A stretch of DNA of 64,000 nt from Phaseolus vulgaris (taxonomy: Eukaryota > Streptophyta > Magnoliopsida > Fabales > Fabaceae). Of the stretch, positions 44,831 through 56,609 are shown piece after piece (position 1 is the stretch's first letter; each line of letters begins with the position of its first letter). A model generated the notes under the pieces. It did no database searches and was not told where the DNA came from. It worked only from the letters and a program-made list of their open reading frames with translations. The stretch is taken from positions 37,808,309 to 37,872,308 of the forward strand of contig NC_023751.2 in assembly GCF_000499845.2 (NCBI RefSeq), read 5' to 3'. The translations under genes were made by a program, and so were the position numbers.

Positions 44831-47800
44831 ATGGCAGGGGAATCGTCAGATAGTGGACTTTCTCAACTGCAGATGCAAGCCTTAACACAACACTTGGAAA
44901 GGATAATGAAACAACAAAGTGATGGACTCCATGAGAGGTTGGATCAAATGGAGCAAGCACAACAAGTAAATCCAGAAAATAGAGGGGGAGATAGGAGGAG
45001 GAGAAGAGAAAATGAGGGAGAACAAAGAACTCTGAGAATTGATGGAATAAAATTAAATATTCCCACAATCAATGGGAAAAGTGATCATGATGCTTACTTG
45101 GAGTGGGAAATTAAAGTAGAGCATGTGTTTGCTTGCAATGAGTATAATGAGGAACAGAAGATGAAGTTGGCAGCAACTGAATTTTCAGATTATGCTTTAA
45201 CTTGGTAGAATAAATACCAAAGGGACAAAACTAGATTTGAAGAACCCATGGTAGAATCTTAGACAGAAATGAAAAGGATTATGAGAAAGAGATATATTCC
45301 AGCAGGCTACAATAGGGATTTGCAACTCAAGCTCCAGAGAATGACTCAAGGAAATAAAAGTGTGGAAGAGTATTTTAAAGAGATGGAGGTAACTATGATT
45401 AGAGATGGAATGAATGAAGAAAACGAAGCAATCATGGCTAGGTTTTTGAATGGACTGAACTACGATATTAGGGATGTTGTGGAGCTGCAAGAGTATGTTG
45501 ACATTGAGAACTTGTTGCACAAGGCTAACCAAGTAGAACAACAACTCAAGAGGAAAAGAATCATGAGGAGGAGTTCTAACAATAATAATAATTCCAACTG
45601 GAATGATAAAGGAGTTCCCTCAAGTTCGACCATGTCTTCAAGTGGGAAGTCATCTAATAGATATAATAATTCACCACCTAAAAGGAAGACAAGTGATGTA
45701 AAATGTTTCAAATGCTTAGGAAGGGGACACTATGTTGCAGAATGTCCAACAAAAAAAACTATGTACATGTTATCAAATGGACAAATAGATAGTGAACCTT
45801 CAAGTGAAGAAGAGAAGGAGGATGTAGAGGTGGAGTTGGATGCATTGGAGGGTGATATGTTGATGATTCGAAGGCTTTTAGGAAGCAAAATGCAAGCTTT
45901 GGACCAAACCCAAAGGGAAAATATTTTCCATACTAGATGTTCCATTGAAGGGAAAATATGTTCACTCATAGTTGAAGGAGGAAGTTGCACCAATGTAGCT
46001 AGCTCAAGACTAGTTACCAAATTGAATTTGGAGACAAAACCGCACCCAAGGCCATACAAGCTTCAATGGCTTAGTGAAGATGGAGAGATGATAGTGAGTA
46101 AGCAAGTGGAGGTGAACATATCCATAGGACAATATAATGACAATGTCTTGTATGATGTGGTTCCAATGGAGGAAACTCACATTTTGTTAGGGAGACCGTG
46201 ACAGTTTGACACCAAGACTATTCATGATGGTTTCACCAATAAAATCTCTTTCATGCAGAATAATAAGAAGATCATTCTCAAACCCTTATCTCCTAGAGAG
46301 GTGTGTGAGGATCAAATCAAATTGAGAGAAAAGAGAGTCCAAGAGAAAAGAGAGATGAGTGAAATACCTAAACAGAGCAAGAGTGAAACACCTAAAAAGA
46401 GAAAAAAATGAGTGGATTGCTGAAAGTGAATGAAGTGAAAAAGTTGTTACTTTCTAGCAAACCCCTTTACTTACTTTATTGCAAAAATAATACTTTGGTT
46501 GCTGACCATTCTAATCAAATTAATTTTCTTCCTAGTGCTGATTCTTTGTTGTAGGAATTCCAGGATGTGTTTCCAAGTGATGTTCCTAGAGGACTCCCAC
46601 CCCTAAGGGGAATTGAACATCACATTGACCTTCTTCCAGGAGCATCTTTTCCTAATAGGCCAGCTTATAGAAGCAACCCTCAAGAGACAAAGGAGATCCA
46701 AACTCAAGTAGAAGAACTGATGAACAAAGGATGGGTGTAAGAGAGAATGAGCCCCTGTGCTGTTCCATTTATTTTGGTGCCTAAAAAGGATGGTTCTTGG
46801 AGGATGTGCACAAATTGTAGAGCACTCAATAATATTACCATCAAGTATAGACACCTTATTCCCAGGTTAGATGATTTATTAGATGAACTGTACGGTGCTT
46901 GTATATTTTCAAAAATTGACTTAAGAAGTGGTTACCATCAAATTAGGATTAAGGAGGGGGATGAATGGAAAACTGTCTTTAAAACAAAATATGGATTGTA
47001 TGAGTGGCGTGTGATGCCATTTGGGCTAACAAATGCCCCAAGCACTTTTATGAGATTAATGAACCATGTTTTGAGAGAATTTTTGGGCAAATTTGTTGTG
47101 GTGTATTTTGATGACATCTTGATCTATGGCACTAGTTTGGAATTACATAAGGAACATTTGTGTGCTGTTTTGAATGTTCTTAGAAAAGAAAAGTTGTATG
47201 CTAATCTTGATAAATGCAGATTTTGTACTGAACAAATTGCGTTCTTGGGTTTTGTGGTAAGTGCCAAAGGAGTTCAGGTAGATTATGAAAAGGTGAAGGC
47301 TATCCAAGAATGGCTTATCCCTAAAAATTTGAGTGAGGTTAGGAGCTTTCATGGCCTAGCTAGTTTCTACAGGAGATTTGTAAGGAATTTTAGCACCTTG
47401 GCAGCACCCCTAAATGAGATTGTTAAAAAGCATGTTGGGTTTAAATGGGAAGAAAAACAGGAAAAAGCCTTTGCCGCCCTTAAGCATGAATTGATTAATG
47501 CCCCCATTCTTGCATTACCAAACTTTGCAAAATCTTTTGAAATTGAATGTGATGCATCTAATGTGGGTATAAGAGCTGTTTTGATGCAAAAAGGTTATCC
47601 AATTGCTTATTTTAGTGAGAAATTAAATGGTGGTTCCTTAAACTATCCCACTTATGATAAGGAATTGTATGCCTTAGTGAGATCATTACAAACATGGCAA
47701 CACTATCTCTTACCAAAAGAATTTGTGATTCATAGTGACCATGAGTCTTTAAAGTACTTAAAATGCCAAGGAAAATTAAATAAAAGACATGCCAAGTGGG

Positions 47801-49774
47801 TTGAATTTTTAGAACAATTTCCATATGTCATTAAGCATAAAAAAAGAAAATGAAATATTGTGGTTGATGCTTTGTCTAGAAGACATGTTTTGATTTCTAC
47901 TCTTGAAACAAAATTGTTTGGTCTTGAATTTTTAAAAGATATTTATCCACATGATTCTGAATTTGCTGAAATCTATAATGCTTGCATAAAGTTTAGTACC
48001 AATGGCTATTTTAAGGACAATGGTTATTTGTTTAAGAAGAAAAGATTGTATGTTCCTAAATGTTCCATTAGGGATCTTTTAGTAAGAGAAGCACATGAGG
48101 GAGGGCTAATGGGGCACTTTTGGGTTCAAAAGAGCTACGACACTTTGCATGAACATTTTTATTGGCCTCACATGAAATGTGATGTACAAAATTTTTGTGA
48201 AAAGTGCATTACTTGTAAAAAGGCCAAATCAAAAGTCAAACCTCAAGGTTTGTACACTCCTTTACCTATTCCTGATAGCCCTTGGATTGGTATTTCAATG
48301 GACTTTGTATTGAGTTTGCCACAAACTCAAGTTGGGAAAGATTCTATTTTTGTGGTTGTTGACAAATTTTCCAAAATGGCTCATTTTATTCCTTGTAAAA
48401 AAATTGATGATGTTTGCCATGTAGCTGACTTGTTTTTTAGGGAAGTTGATAGCAGCTTGTAAGTAGGCTAAACTCCAGACTAAGAAAATTCAGAAAGGAA
48501 AAAGAACTGATGCAAGTTTTCTGTGTATATCCCCTTAATGAAAATTACAAGTATTTAAATATGCAGAATTCGTAACTAACCACTAATCCTATGATGACCA
48601 CTCAACTGAAACAAACTCCTAAATGATAGCCATGTTCTAACCACTAATACCCATGATGCTAAAAACAAAGAAAATGCAGTAACCAACAAATGAGGAAAAT
48701 ATGCTGGAATGGTTGAATTAGTCCAATAGCTTTAACGGCTTCTTCAGAGTCCTCTTGGGTCGAGGTGGCGCCTGTTGACCTGGTTCCTTGGCCTTTTGGA
48801 TTGCATCAGAAGTAGTAAGACTTCATGGGCTACCAAGAAGTATTGTGTGATAGGGATAAAAATTCCTAACTCAATTTTGGAGGACTTTATGGGGTAAGTT
48901 AAGTACCAAACTTTTGTTTTCAACTACTTGTCATCCCCAAACAGATGGACAAACAGAGGTAGTGAATAGAACTTTGGGTACCTTACTTAGAACTATTTTG
49001 AAAAAAAAATTGAAAGCTTGGGAATTATGTTTACCTCATATTGAGTTTGCTTACAATAGGGTTGTTCATAGCACAACAAATTGTTCTCCATTTGAAATTG
49101 TGTATGGATTAAATTCTTTAACTCCATTAGACTTGTTACCTATGCCTAACGTTTCTGTTGTAAAGCATAAAGATGCACAGGCTAAGGCTGACTATGTGAG
49201 AAAGCTACACGAACAGGTCAAAGCACAAATTGAAAAAAAGGTTGAAGGTTATTCTAAGCAAGCTAACAAAGGAAGAAAGAAAGTAATCTTTGAGCCTGGA
49301 AATTGGGTCTGGGTACACATGAGGAAAGAAAGATTCCCTGAACAAAGAAAATCAAAGCTCCAACTTAGAGGGGATGGACCTTTCCAAGTGTTAGAAAAGA
49401 TTAATGACAATGCCTACAAGATTGATCTTCCAAGTAAGTACAATGTCAGTAACATTTTTAACGTGTCTGATTTGTCTCCTTTTACTGCAGATGATGAAGC
49501 TTTAGAATTAACTTCAAGTCTTTCTCAAGAGGGAGGGAATGATGAGGACATCCAAACCAAAGGGCATAGTAAGGAGGAACTTGACCAAGCCATCCCAGAC
49601 TTAGGCGGACCCATGACAAGAGGAAGGCTTAAAAAGGCCCAAGAGACTTTACAGCACAAGGTGGCTAATATTTTGGAGGCCCAATTGTTGAATTGCCCAC
49701 AGTTTAAAAAGACTTCATTGATTACATGCACAACATGTTTGGATCCTAGAACCAGATGGAAAGTATCAACTTAA
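44831..49774 (+). pseudogene. Gypsy gag-pol, broken by stops, frameshifts and a solo LTR
   Basis: Starts at the ATG at 44831. Gag carries the CCHC knuckle CFKCLGRGHYVAEC. In-frame stops at 45206-45208 (after TGG), about 45259 and 46199-46201 each fit Trp TGG to TAG or TGA changes. A frameshift lies in an A-run near 46405. RT is readable ([34 protein letters not shown]), then RNase H ([21 protein letters not shown]) and integrase (HEGGLMGHF ... [24 protein letters not shown]). After FFREV comes the inserted LTR (48447-48808), then VVRLHGLPRSIV, a frameshifted stretch, and TTCHPQTDGQTEVVNRTLG. No chromodomain seen; the end GPMTRGRLKKAQETL lies in the 3' LTR. Confidence 0.88.
48447..48808. mobile_element. 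Solo LTR in the gypsy integrase gene
   Basis: A 362-base insert starting TGATAGCAGC and ending TTGCATCA (TG...CA), flanked by 5-bp duplications GAAGT at 48442-48446 and 48809-48813. It splits the integrase between FFREV and VRLHG. No internal domain remains, so it is read as a solo LTR left by LTR-LTR recombination. Family unknown. Confidence 0.85.
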
Positions 49775-50126
49775 CCACTGGGGCAAATGATCCTTCTTGA
49801 AATATAAGGATTGTAGTTTCGTCTTATTTTCTTACAAACAAGAAAATACCTCTAGCTAAACTTGTAATTTATACACTATTGGAACTCAGAATAGGGGAAT
49901 GAATATTTTGACAATTTTAGAGAGTGTTTCTCTGCTAGGGTTTTTCCCTGCATCTTGCGATCTTATCAAGAATCCACCAATTCTTGTGGCGATCATCCTT
50001 AGACTTATCAAACTTTGTTTGTGGCGCCTTCCTTTATCCAGGTTTCTATTGTTACTGTTTTGAATTTATTTCGTTCCGTAACCCTAAATTCCCAATTTTA
50101 TTATCATTTCTATTTGGATTCATATC
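49540..50126 (+). repeat. 3' LTR of the gypsy element
   Basis: Starts TGATGAGGACATCC directly after the purine tract and contains the end of the pol frame (stop near 49774). The final A of the expected CA is missing, and the next bases are SINE-like sequence. Confidence 0.75.
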
Positions 50127-50222
50127 CTCTAAAATCCGTATGTAATGCAAGCCAGGACACAAACCCAAGTCCTTCCAATGACTAGGGAAACATTAACCAC
50201 TAGACCAAACAAGTTCTTTGAT
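50127..50222 (-). repeat. SINE-like tRNA-derived fragment
   Basis: The minus strand reads TTTGGTCTAGTGGTTAATG (A-box like), then GGGTTTGTGTCC (B-box like) about 35 bases later. It abuts the gypsy 3' LTR. A related copy lies at 58372-58440, followed by the same AT-rich sequence. Confidence 0.5.
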
Positions 50223-50328
50223 CATATTATCATTTTTATTATACTTATTATTATTAATATAATTTATACATATTAATATAATTATTAATAATAATAATAA
50301 AATAAATTATATTCATATTATTAATATG

Positions 50329-51879
50329 AGCGGAAACACAGGCGCTAAAGCGCATGTGCATCTGATTTTTTTTATTATTACTATATTGTATATTATTGTG
50401 TGTATTCATATCTTTTAAATATCAAATATCACTAAGTAAAAAGAAGATAAAAACATTTTCGCTCATCATTTATGACTTGTAACCTACTATTTTAATAATT
50501 AAGTTGCAGTAAAAAATATATTAAACAAATTTAAATTTATAACACAATAAACATAACCAATTTTGATTTGTTGTTACTAACATAAAACTAAAAAATAGAA
50601 ATATAATAATGAAAAAAAATAATAAGATAAGAAACTCTGTAACAAACCTTAAAAAAATATTTATTTTCCAATTTCTTTCCTCTTCTCTGCAAGAATGTTT
50701 AGAAAGCATTCATCCTCCATGTCCACATCAACAATGATGTCAAGTTAACTTTGTACCTTAAAGAAATTAAGTCATCATTCTTGTGAATCACTAATTTTGA
50801 TTTGTTGTTACTAAAATAAAACTAAAAAAGAGAAATATAATAATGAAAAGAAAAAAAGAAGAAGAATAAGATGAGAAACTTCATAACAAACCTTAAGAAA
50901 ATATTTATTTTCTAATCCTATTCAACAATGGTATCAAGATAACCAATTTTGATTTTTGAATAAGAATGTCATATTCAGAACGCATTCATCCTCTCCGTCG
51001 ATGCCCACATCAACAATGGTATCAAGATAACTCTCTACTTGTGCAGTATTCCGCCTTCGGGGTAGGAAAATGAAAATAAAAATGAGTAACATTAACAATT
51101 AAACAACCAAGAAAAGAAAACTCACTTACAGACACTAATGTGAGATGCATTCTCTTCTTCTTACTTTTAATATGTTTAGATTTGAAGAATCTTTAATTTT
51201 TTTTAACTGTTATTTGTATATTTATTAACTTTCACATAAATTTTTTTCTAAACTGAAATTGATTTATTATATGTGTATGACTGTTATTGTTTTAAATTGG
51301 TGACTTGAATATTGAAATTAAATAAATAAACATTGAGATTTACAAGGAGGATTCTTAAAATTGATGGTAGTATCTGAAGGTCAACTTGAGTATTATTAGT
51401 TATTTTGAGCTTTACGTATATATTAATTTTTTATATCTTATTTGAGCGTAAAGATTGTTAGAGTGATGCTTAAACAAACTTAAATTTTTTTTTTAATCAT
51501 AAGTGAAGAATATTATTGTTTAAGCAGGAGAGACAATAACAATCATCTCTTTTCTTGAAACCAATTACTATTAAATGATGATTATTATTCAAGATTTTTT
51601 ATCAGCAAGATTTGATTATTATTATTTTTTTTACTTTTTCTTAAGTTACACTAGTGTGTATCATTCATGTGTTTAACAACATTTTGTGTAGCTTGATTGA
51701 GAAACATTTTCATAACAAACTTTCTTTTAATCTTAAACCACATCACACAACTTGAGTAGAGGCTCAATAGTGTATATAACATAATATATTATATCAGAAA
51801 CTTATTCTGTTACTTTAAAATGCATAAAAGCAAACATAAAACGTATAAACAAGAAATTAGAAATAACATATGGTGTGGT
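50329..51879 (-). mobile_element. Helitron-like 3' terminus with uncertain body
   Basis: The minus strand shows a GCGC-TTTA-GCGC hairpin, then CTGTGTTTCCG and CTCA (usual Helitron end CTAG) followed by T, at 50329-50355. This matches the ends of the Helitrons at 58656 and 60152, with a mutated terminus. No 5' end was located, so the right boundary given is only the next gene. Within it, 50559-50760 and 50787-51040 are a tandem duplication of about 230 bases. No gene in this stretch. Confidence 0.45.
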
Positions 51880-54875
51880 CTACTTGAAGAACTCCATAAT
51901 CCAGAAAATGTTGACACGACATTCATATCTGATGCCACTGAATCCAGCTGTTGTTGCCAATTTCATGAACTCTTCTTCACATCGCTCTTTACCTCCTGGG
52001 TTCTGAGTCATCATCGCAACATCCATTTGTGCAACCCCCTTATAAGCATTATTAGTCTCTGGTAACTTTGGAAGAATTGACTCCACAACTATCACCTTTC
52101 CATCATCAGGAATTGCATCATAGCAATTCTTCAACAGCTTCACACAATGTTCATCACTCCAATCATGAAGTATCCACTGTACAATTACTTAATGTCAAAC
52201 CGCATTGAATGAAGTTGGTATAAGTCATGCATCAGTTTGAATTAAACTCTTTTTCAACCAACTATTATTCATATTGATAAAAAAGACCTTCATAGTTTCT
52301 ATTAATTATATAAAAAAACAAATCAAGTTTGAATATTAATGTTTAGAAATTTAAACCGATGTAAAAAAGGTGTGATAAAATCACTATTAAAAAATTATTA
52401 AATAGAAACTAATTTTAAATACTAAAAATATTTAGTTGCTATATTAACTAAATTATATACTATTTTAGAATAAAAAAATTATTAGTTTCTAAATTAGTTT
52501 TTATTATTGAGAAATGATTTTTAAATTAATATCTAATTATTTAGGTTTCATAAATTAATATTTTTTAATTTAAAATATTATTATATTATTATAAGATGTT
52601 ATGAAGTAAAATTAAAACCATAATTTTCCAATTAAATACTCCTATATTTCCCTACCGACAATTAGGTACCTTCATAAATATGGCGTCTCCTTTAGGCACA
52701 CTTTCAAACATGTCTCCCTCAACGTGTTCCACTCCTGTAATATTAGAAAGTAAATACTACACACTCTTAATATTATTGTCTTGTAAAACTCAAAGTTAAC
52801 CAAATAACATTTTTTTTTTAATTTTGCAGAACCACAGGATTGGAATGTGTAAGGATGATACCAGGACAGGAAGGAGCCTCTTGAATGACATGAGGCAAGT
52901 CGAAATTGATGCCATGAATATGAGGGTATTTAGAAGTGATCAAGTTAATGTTGATTCCAAGACCACCACCAACATCCACCAGTGTTTTTATGCCCTCAAA
53001 ACCTTCGTAGGATTCCAGAACCTTCTTCATCACCAAAGTGGTGTGATTGATCATTCCTGTGTTGAAAACCTTATTGAATCTTGAGTCCAAACGTGGATAC
53101 TCAAAAGCATGAGTGCCATGAACCCTGTTGAATGGAATACCTCCCTCCCTAATTGCATCTTTCAGCTCACTCCTAATAATGTATAAACAAAGTTATTTCA
53201 CTTGAGCAAATGAAGAAACGTGCCCAAAAGTGCCTCACAATTCATAAATCCTCTTGTAAACATTTACTTCCAATCACATATTTTTTTGGTATAATTTAAA
53301 ATAGAGTCATGATATATTTTAAAATATAGTAACACACATTTGACGCTCTCCAAACGTGACATAGTGAGATTGCGCACAAATGAGCAGTGTGAGTTTCAAA
53401 ATAGGGTAAAAAAAAATATAATACATTGGTTATTAGTAACAACCGGTGTAATATATTTTTTTTTTACTCAGAATGACCCATATTACACCGGTTAAGCCAT
53501 CTAACCGATGTAATATATGTCCCATATTAAAAAATTGATTTTTTTTTTCATAAATAGTGGTGGGTCATAAATGTCACATAGGTAACCACTTACAGACACA
53601 CTATAACCAGTTTTTGCGTGTGCCAGTATATGTGAAGGAACATGTGGCTGGTAACCAGTTATGGTAGGGTTATTACATCGGTTAAGTCATCTAACTGATG
53701 TAATATATGGTTTTTATTAAAAAAAATTGATTTTTTTTCATGAAGAGTGGGTGACCGTAAACGTCACATAAGTAACCACTTACAGACAGACGAGTAACCA
53801 GTTTTTGCGTGTGCCAGTATATGTGAAGGAACATGTGGCTGGTAACCAGTTATGGTAGGGTTATTACATCGGTTAAGTCATCTAACCGATGTAATATATG
53901 GTTTTTATTAAAAAAAATGATTTTTTTTCATGAAGAGTGGGTGACCATAAACGTCACATAAGTAACCACTTACAGAAAGACGGTAACCAGTTTTGCGTGT
54001 GCCAGTATATGTGGAGGAACTTGTGGCTGGGTAACCAGTTCTGGTAGAGTTATTACACCAGTTAAGTCATCTCATCGATGTAATATATGGTTCTTATTAA
54101 AAAAAATGAATTTTTTTTCATGAAGAGTAGGTGACCATAAACATCACATAAGTAACCACTTATACACACGAGTAACCAGTTTTGCGTGCGTCACATAAGT
54201 AACCACTTAGAGACACACAAATAACCAATTTTGTGTGTGCTACGTGTCATATATTATAATATAGAATTAGTGTCACATCCTCATCAAATATTACCGGCGT
54301 TAATTAATATCACGCAAGCAGTGTCAAATCTGTATTAGTACCAGATAGATTGGGTGTTAATAAAACATATTTCTTTAAATTATACGAATATGTTTGTGAT
54401 GGAAAGGAACATAAAATGATAATAATAGTTGAGAGAGAGAGTTGAACCAGCTTTGTAGGAAGATTTTGTCTTGGCATAAGGCCATCATGGGCCCCAACGA
54501 AACTCCATCAGAATTGGGAACAAAGAATGCGGCGACGGGTGTGAGGCTGTAGAGCCGGTGAAAGGTGGGAGGAACGCGGTGGTCGGAAATGAGGGAAGAG
54601 TGAAGAATGGAGTAAGAAGAAAGAAGTGCGAGGAGACGATCTAGCATTGAGGCTGCTTCTGGGTTACTGCAACTAATCTTTGATGCTATTTCCTTAGCAG
54701 ACAGCTTAGCACCTTCTCCCGCTTCTTTCAGCACCTCAAACACTCCCAGCTCCGTCGCCGATTGCACTGCCATCGGAAGGGCCACCGAACCTACAATCTC
54801 CATGGCATGCGAGAAGCTTTGTGCATCTTGTATCTCTTCTTCCTTCCTCTTTTCTTCACCATTCAGGCTTGCCAT
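51880..54875 (-). CDS. COMT-family O-methyltransferase OMT2, intact
   Basis: S-adenosylmethionine-dependent methyltransferase of the caffeic acid/flavonoid type; substrate not deducible. Four exons: 54448-54875, 52862-53172, 52670-52734 and 51880-52176, giving 366 residues. Exons 2-4 are 311, 65 and 297 bases long, identical to OMT1, which supports common descent. The ATG at 54873-54875 is the first in frame; upstream only a TTG extends it. The dimerisation-type N-terminus has [20 protein letters not shown]; the SAM site LVDVGGGLG is at about residues 207-215; [17 protein letters not shown] and LHDWSDEHC supply the catalytic His near residue 272; then [11 protein letters not shown], ending IMEFFK. 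A TATATAGG-like box lies 60-70 bases upstream. By eye about 60% identical to OMT1. Confidence 0.92.
52380..52610. mobile_element. CACTA-like MITE in OMT2 intron 3
   Basis: Phrases ATTAGTTTCTAAATTAG, TAGTTGCTATATTAACTAAAT and AATATCTAATTA match the MITE family at 39694, 40505 and 58080. The ends are not clear. Confidence 0.45.
53420..54245. repeat. About four ~190-bp tandem repeats in OMT2 intron 1
   Basis: The marker phrase TTACAYCGGTTAAG starts at 53483, 53673, 53864 and (with one change) 54053, a spacing of 189-191 bases. Each unit contains a palindrome, ACATCGGTTA then TAACCGATGT seven bases later, plus GTAACCACTTACAGA, GCGTGTGCCAGTATATG and GGCTGGTAACCAGTT. Units 2 and 3 are nearly identical; the outer ones are diverged. 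Confidence 0.92.
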
Positions 54876-54936
54876 CTCCACTTCAACACCTGCAGACAAG
54901 AAAGAGAAGAAGTGAAGGGGAAGAATAAAGAAGAGG

Positions 54937-54946
54937 CCTATATAAA
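54937..54946 (-). promoter_or_regulatory. Possible TATA box of OMT2
   Basis: The minus strand reads TTTATATAGG, about 62-71 bases upstream of the OMT2 start codon. Confidence 0.35.
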
Positions 54947-54959
54947 GGAGAAAAAAAAA

Positions 54960-56609
54960 ACTTATCCTTAACAGTGATGAATATGTAAAATAAGACGCTA
55001 CGTAAAACCCTACTTTTTCACCATTAAACCATGCAATGAAAATGCTTTATCATACACACGTCTCAACCCCTACCTTCTTAACCTTCCTCTTTTGACTTCT
55101 TTTTGTAAGGTATTTTTTTACAAGTTAAACAATTTTCTTGTTAACTAAAGTAAATAAAATGTGTATTGTTTATATTAAAAATAATTATGAATAGTCACTG
55201 CAATATTTATTATTTTAGTTAAACTATCTATGGTAACTCTCTTGTAAAACAAACATGACTTATGAATTATTCAGAAGTTTATATGAAAATAATGGAATAA
55301 AATTTTGAGAAGGAAGACCATCATGATTCATACAATTAACTACTGTCTGAAAATAATTTTTAAATATGTTTTTTAATTGAACCCGAAAAATTATCATAAG
55401 TTTTTGTGATGTCATAAAAGTATAAAAAATGGAATATCTTTTTAATCTAATGTAAAAATAAGGAAGAATGTTAATTATAATATTGGAAATGATTTTTAAT
55501 ATTTTTTCTGTAATTGACTAGATTTTGTATAAATTGTCAAAATACTCCTAATTAACCAATTTAAGAAGTCTAAAATTGATTTTTAGTGAGAATAATTTTT
55601 AACCATTAAGAATATTAATTTGATGATAAAATTTGAAATGTGTTCCATAAATAATAAATAATTTTCAAGATTTTTTTGAAAATATATGAAGTACATATTG
55701 CACTAAATTGTAGAATATTAAAGGCTAACAAATTAAGTTCAGCAAATATTTTCTATTACTAAACTTATCGAACTCTCTCTAGATTTTTAGATGTGATTCT
55801 TGTTAAATATTTTGAAAATTAAAGATATTTCTATCTCTAAAAGTTGAAGTGCAAGATTATCATGAATGATCATGAGTACTTTGATTATTTTATACAAAAT
55901 TATATAATTATAGTAAAAAATATATAATTATGTAATATTGTAGATCATATTATAAGTGTAAAATAAAGTTTTAATCCATTACTATATGTTACTGAATAAT
56001 ATTATGTTAGTAAGTGAGTTTAAATCGAATTCAAGATTATAAAATAATTGATTTATAAATGATTTAGTTATACTTTTAGTTCATTGTAAAATATTTAATA
56101 AATATAAAGTCTCTTAATTAAGAATGATCTTTTATTATTAAATAATCACTTGATAACTTAACTTTTAAGAGTAATGTGGTTATTGAAAAATTAAAATTTT
56201 GTAATTATAGGAACAAAAGTAAAATAATGATATAAAATGATTGTTTAAATTTATTAGGATATCAATATATTGTTACTTTAATAATAATAAAATATAATCA
56301 TTAATTTGGTTCTATACTAGTCTTAGTCTTTATGCTCGTGTTGGTCATAGTCAACAATTTTGTCGTAAATTTCGTTCCATTAATAAAAAAATCTTGAATA
56401 AAATAAAATGAATTAATTTAATAAAAAAAATAGCAAAATATAAAAAAGGATTAAAATAAAAATAAGAAAAGGTGTTTATTTAATTTAACAAAACTTTAAA
56501 ACATATAAAAATATATTGTAATTTATTTTATTAAAAATATATTAAAATATTAAAAAAGTAAATTGAAAAAAATGAAAATATGTTTTTATTTAATTTAAGA
56601 AAACTTATT
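54960..56609. other. OMT2 5' flank, gene-free
   Basis: Very AT-rich. A weak TRIM-like fragment occurs near 55995-56090. No gene, RNA or clear element otherwise. Confidence 0.5.

Larger units (their letters stand above)
43731..50126 (+). mobile_element. Decayed Ty3/gypsy chromovirus-like retrotransposon, possibly CRM clade
   Basis: LTRs are called at 43731-44210 and 49540-50126, both starting TGATGAGGA; the left ends ATTCATATCA, the right ATTCATATC. Primer site TGGTATTCAGAGC at 44213-44225. Purine tract AAGAGGGAGGGAA just before the 3' LTR. The pol frame runs about 230 bases into the 3' LTR, which is known for CRM-clade elements and, with the gag style (KLNIPTINGKSD, DAYLEWEIKVEHVF), suggests that clade. 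The LTRs differ by several indels: the left lacks segments near its start and has an extra ~50 bases at 43778-43830. No matching target duplication was found. A solo LTR of another element is inserted in the integrase. Confidence 0.85.
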
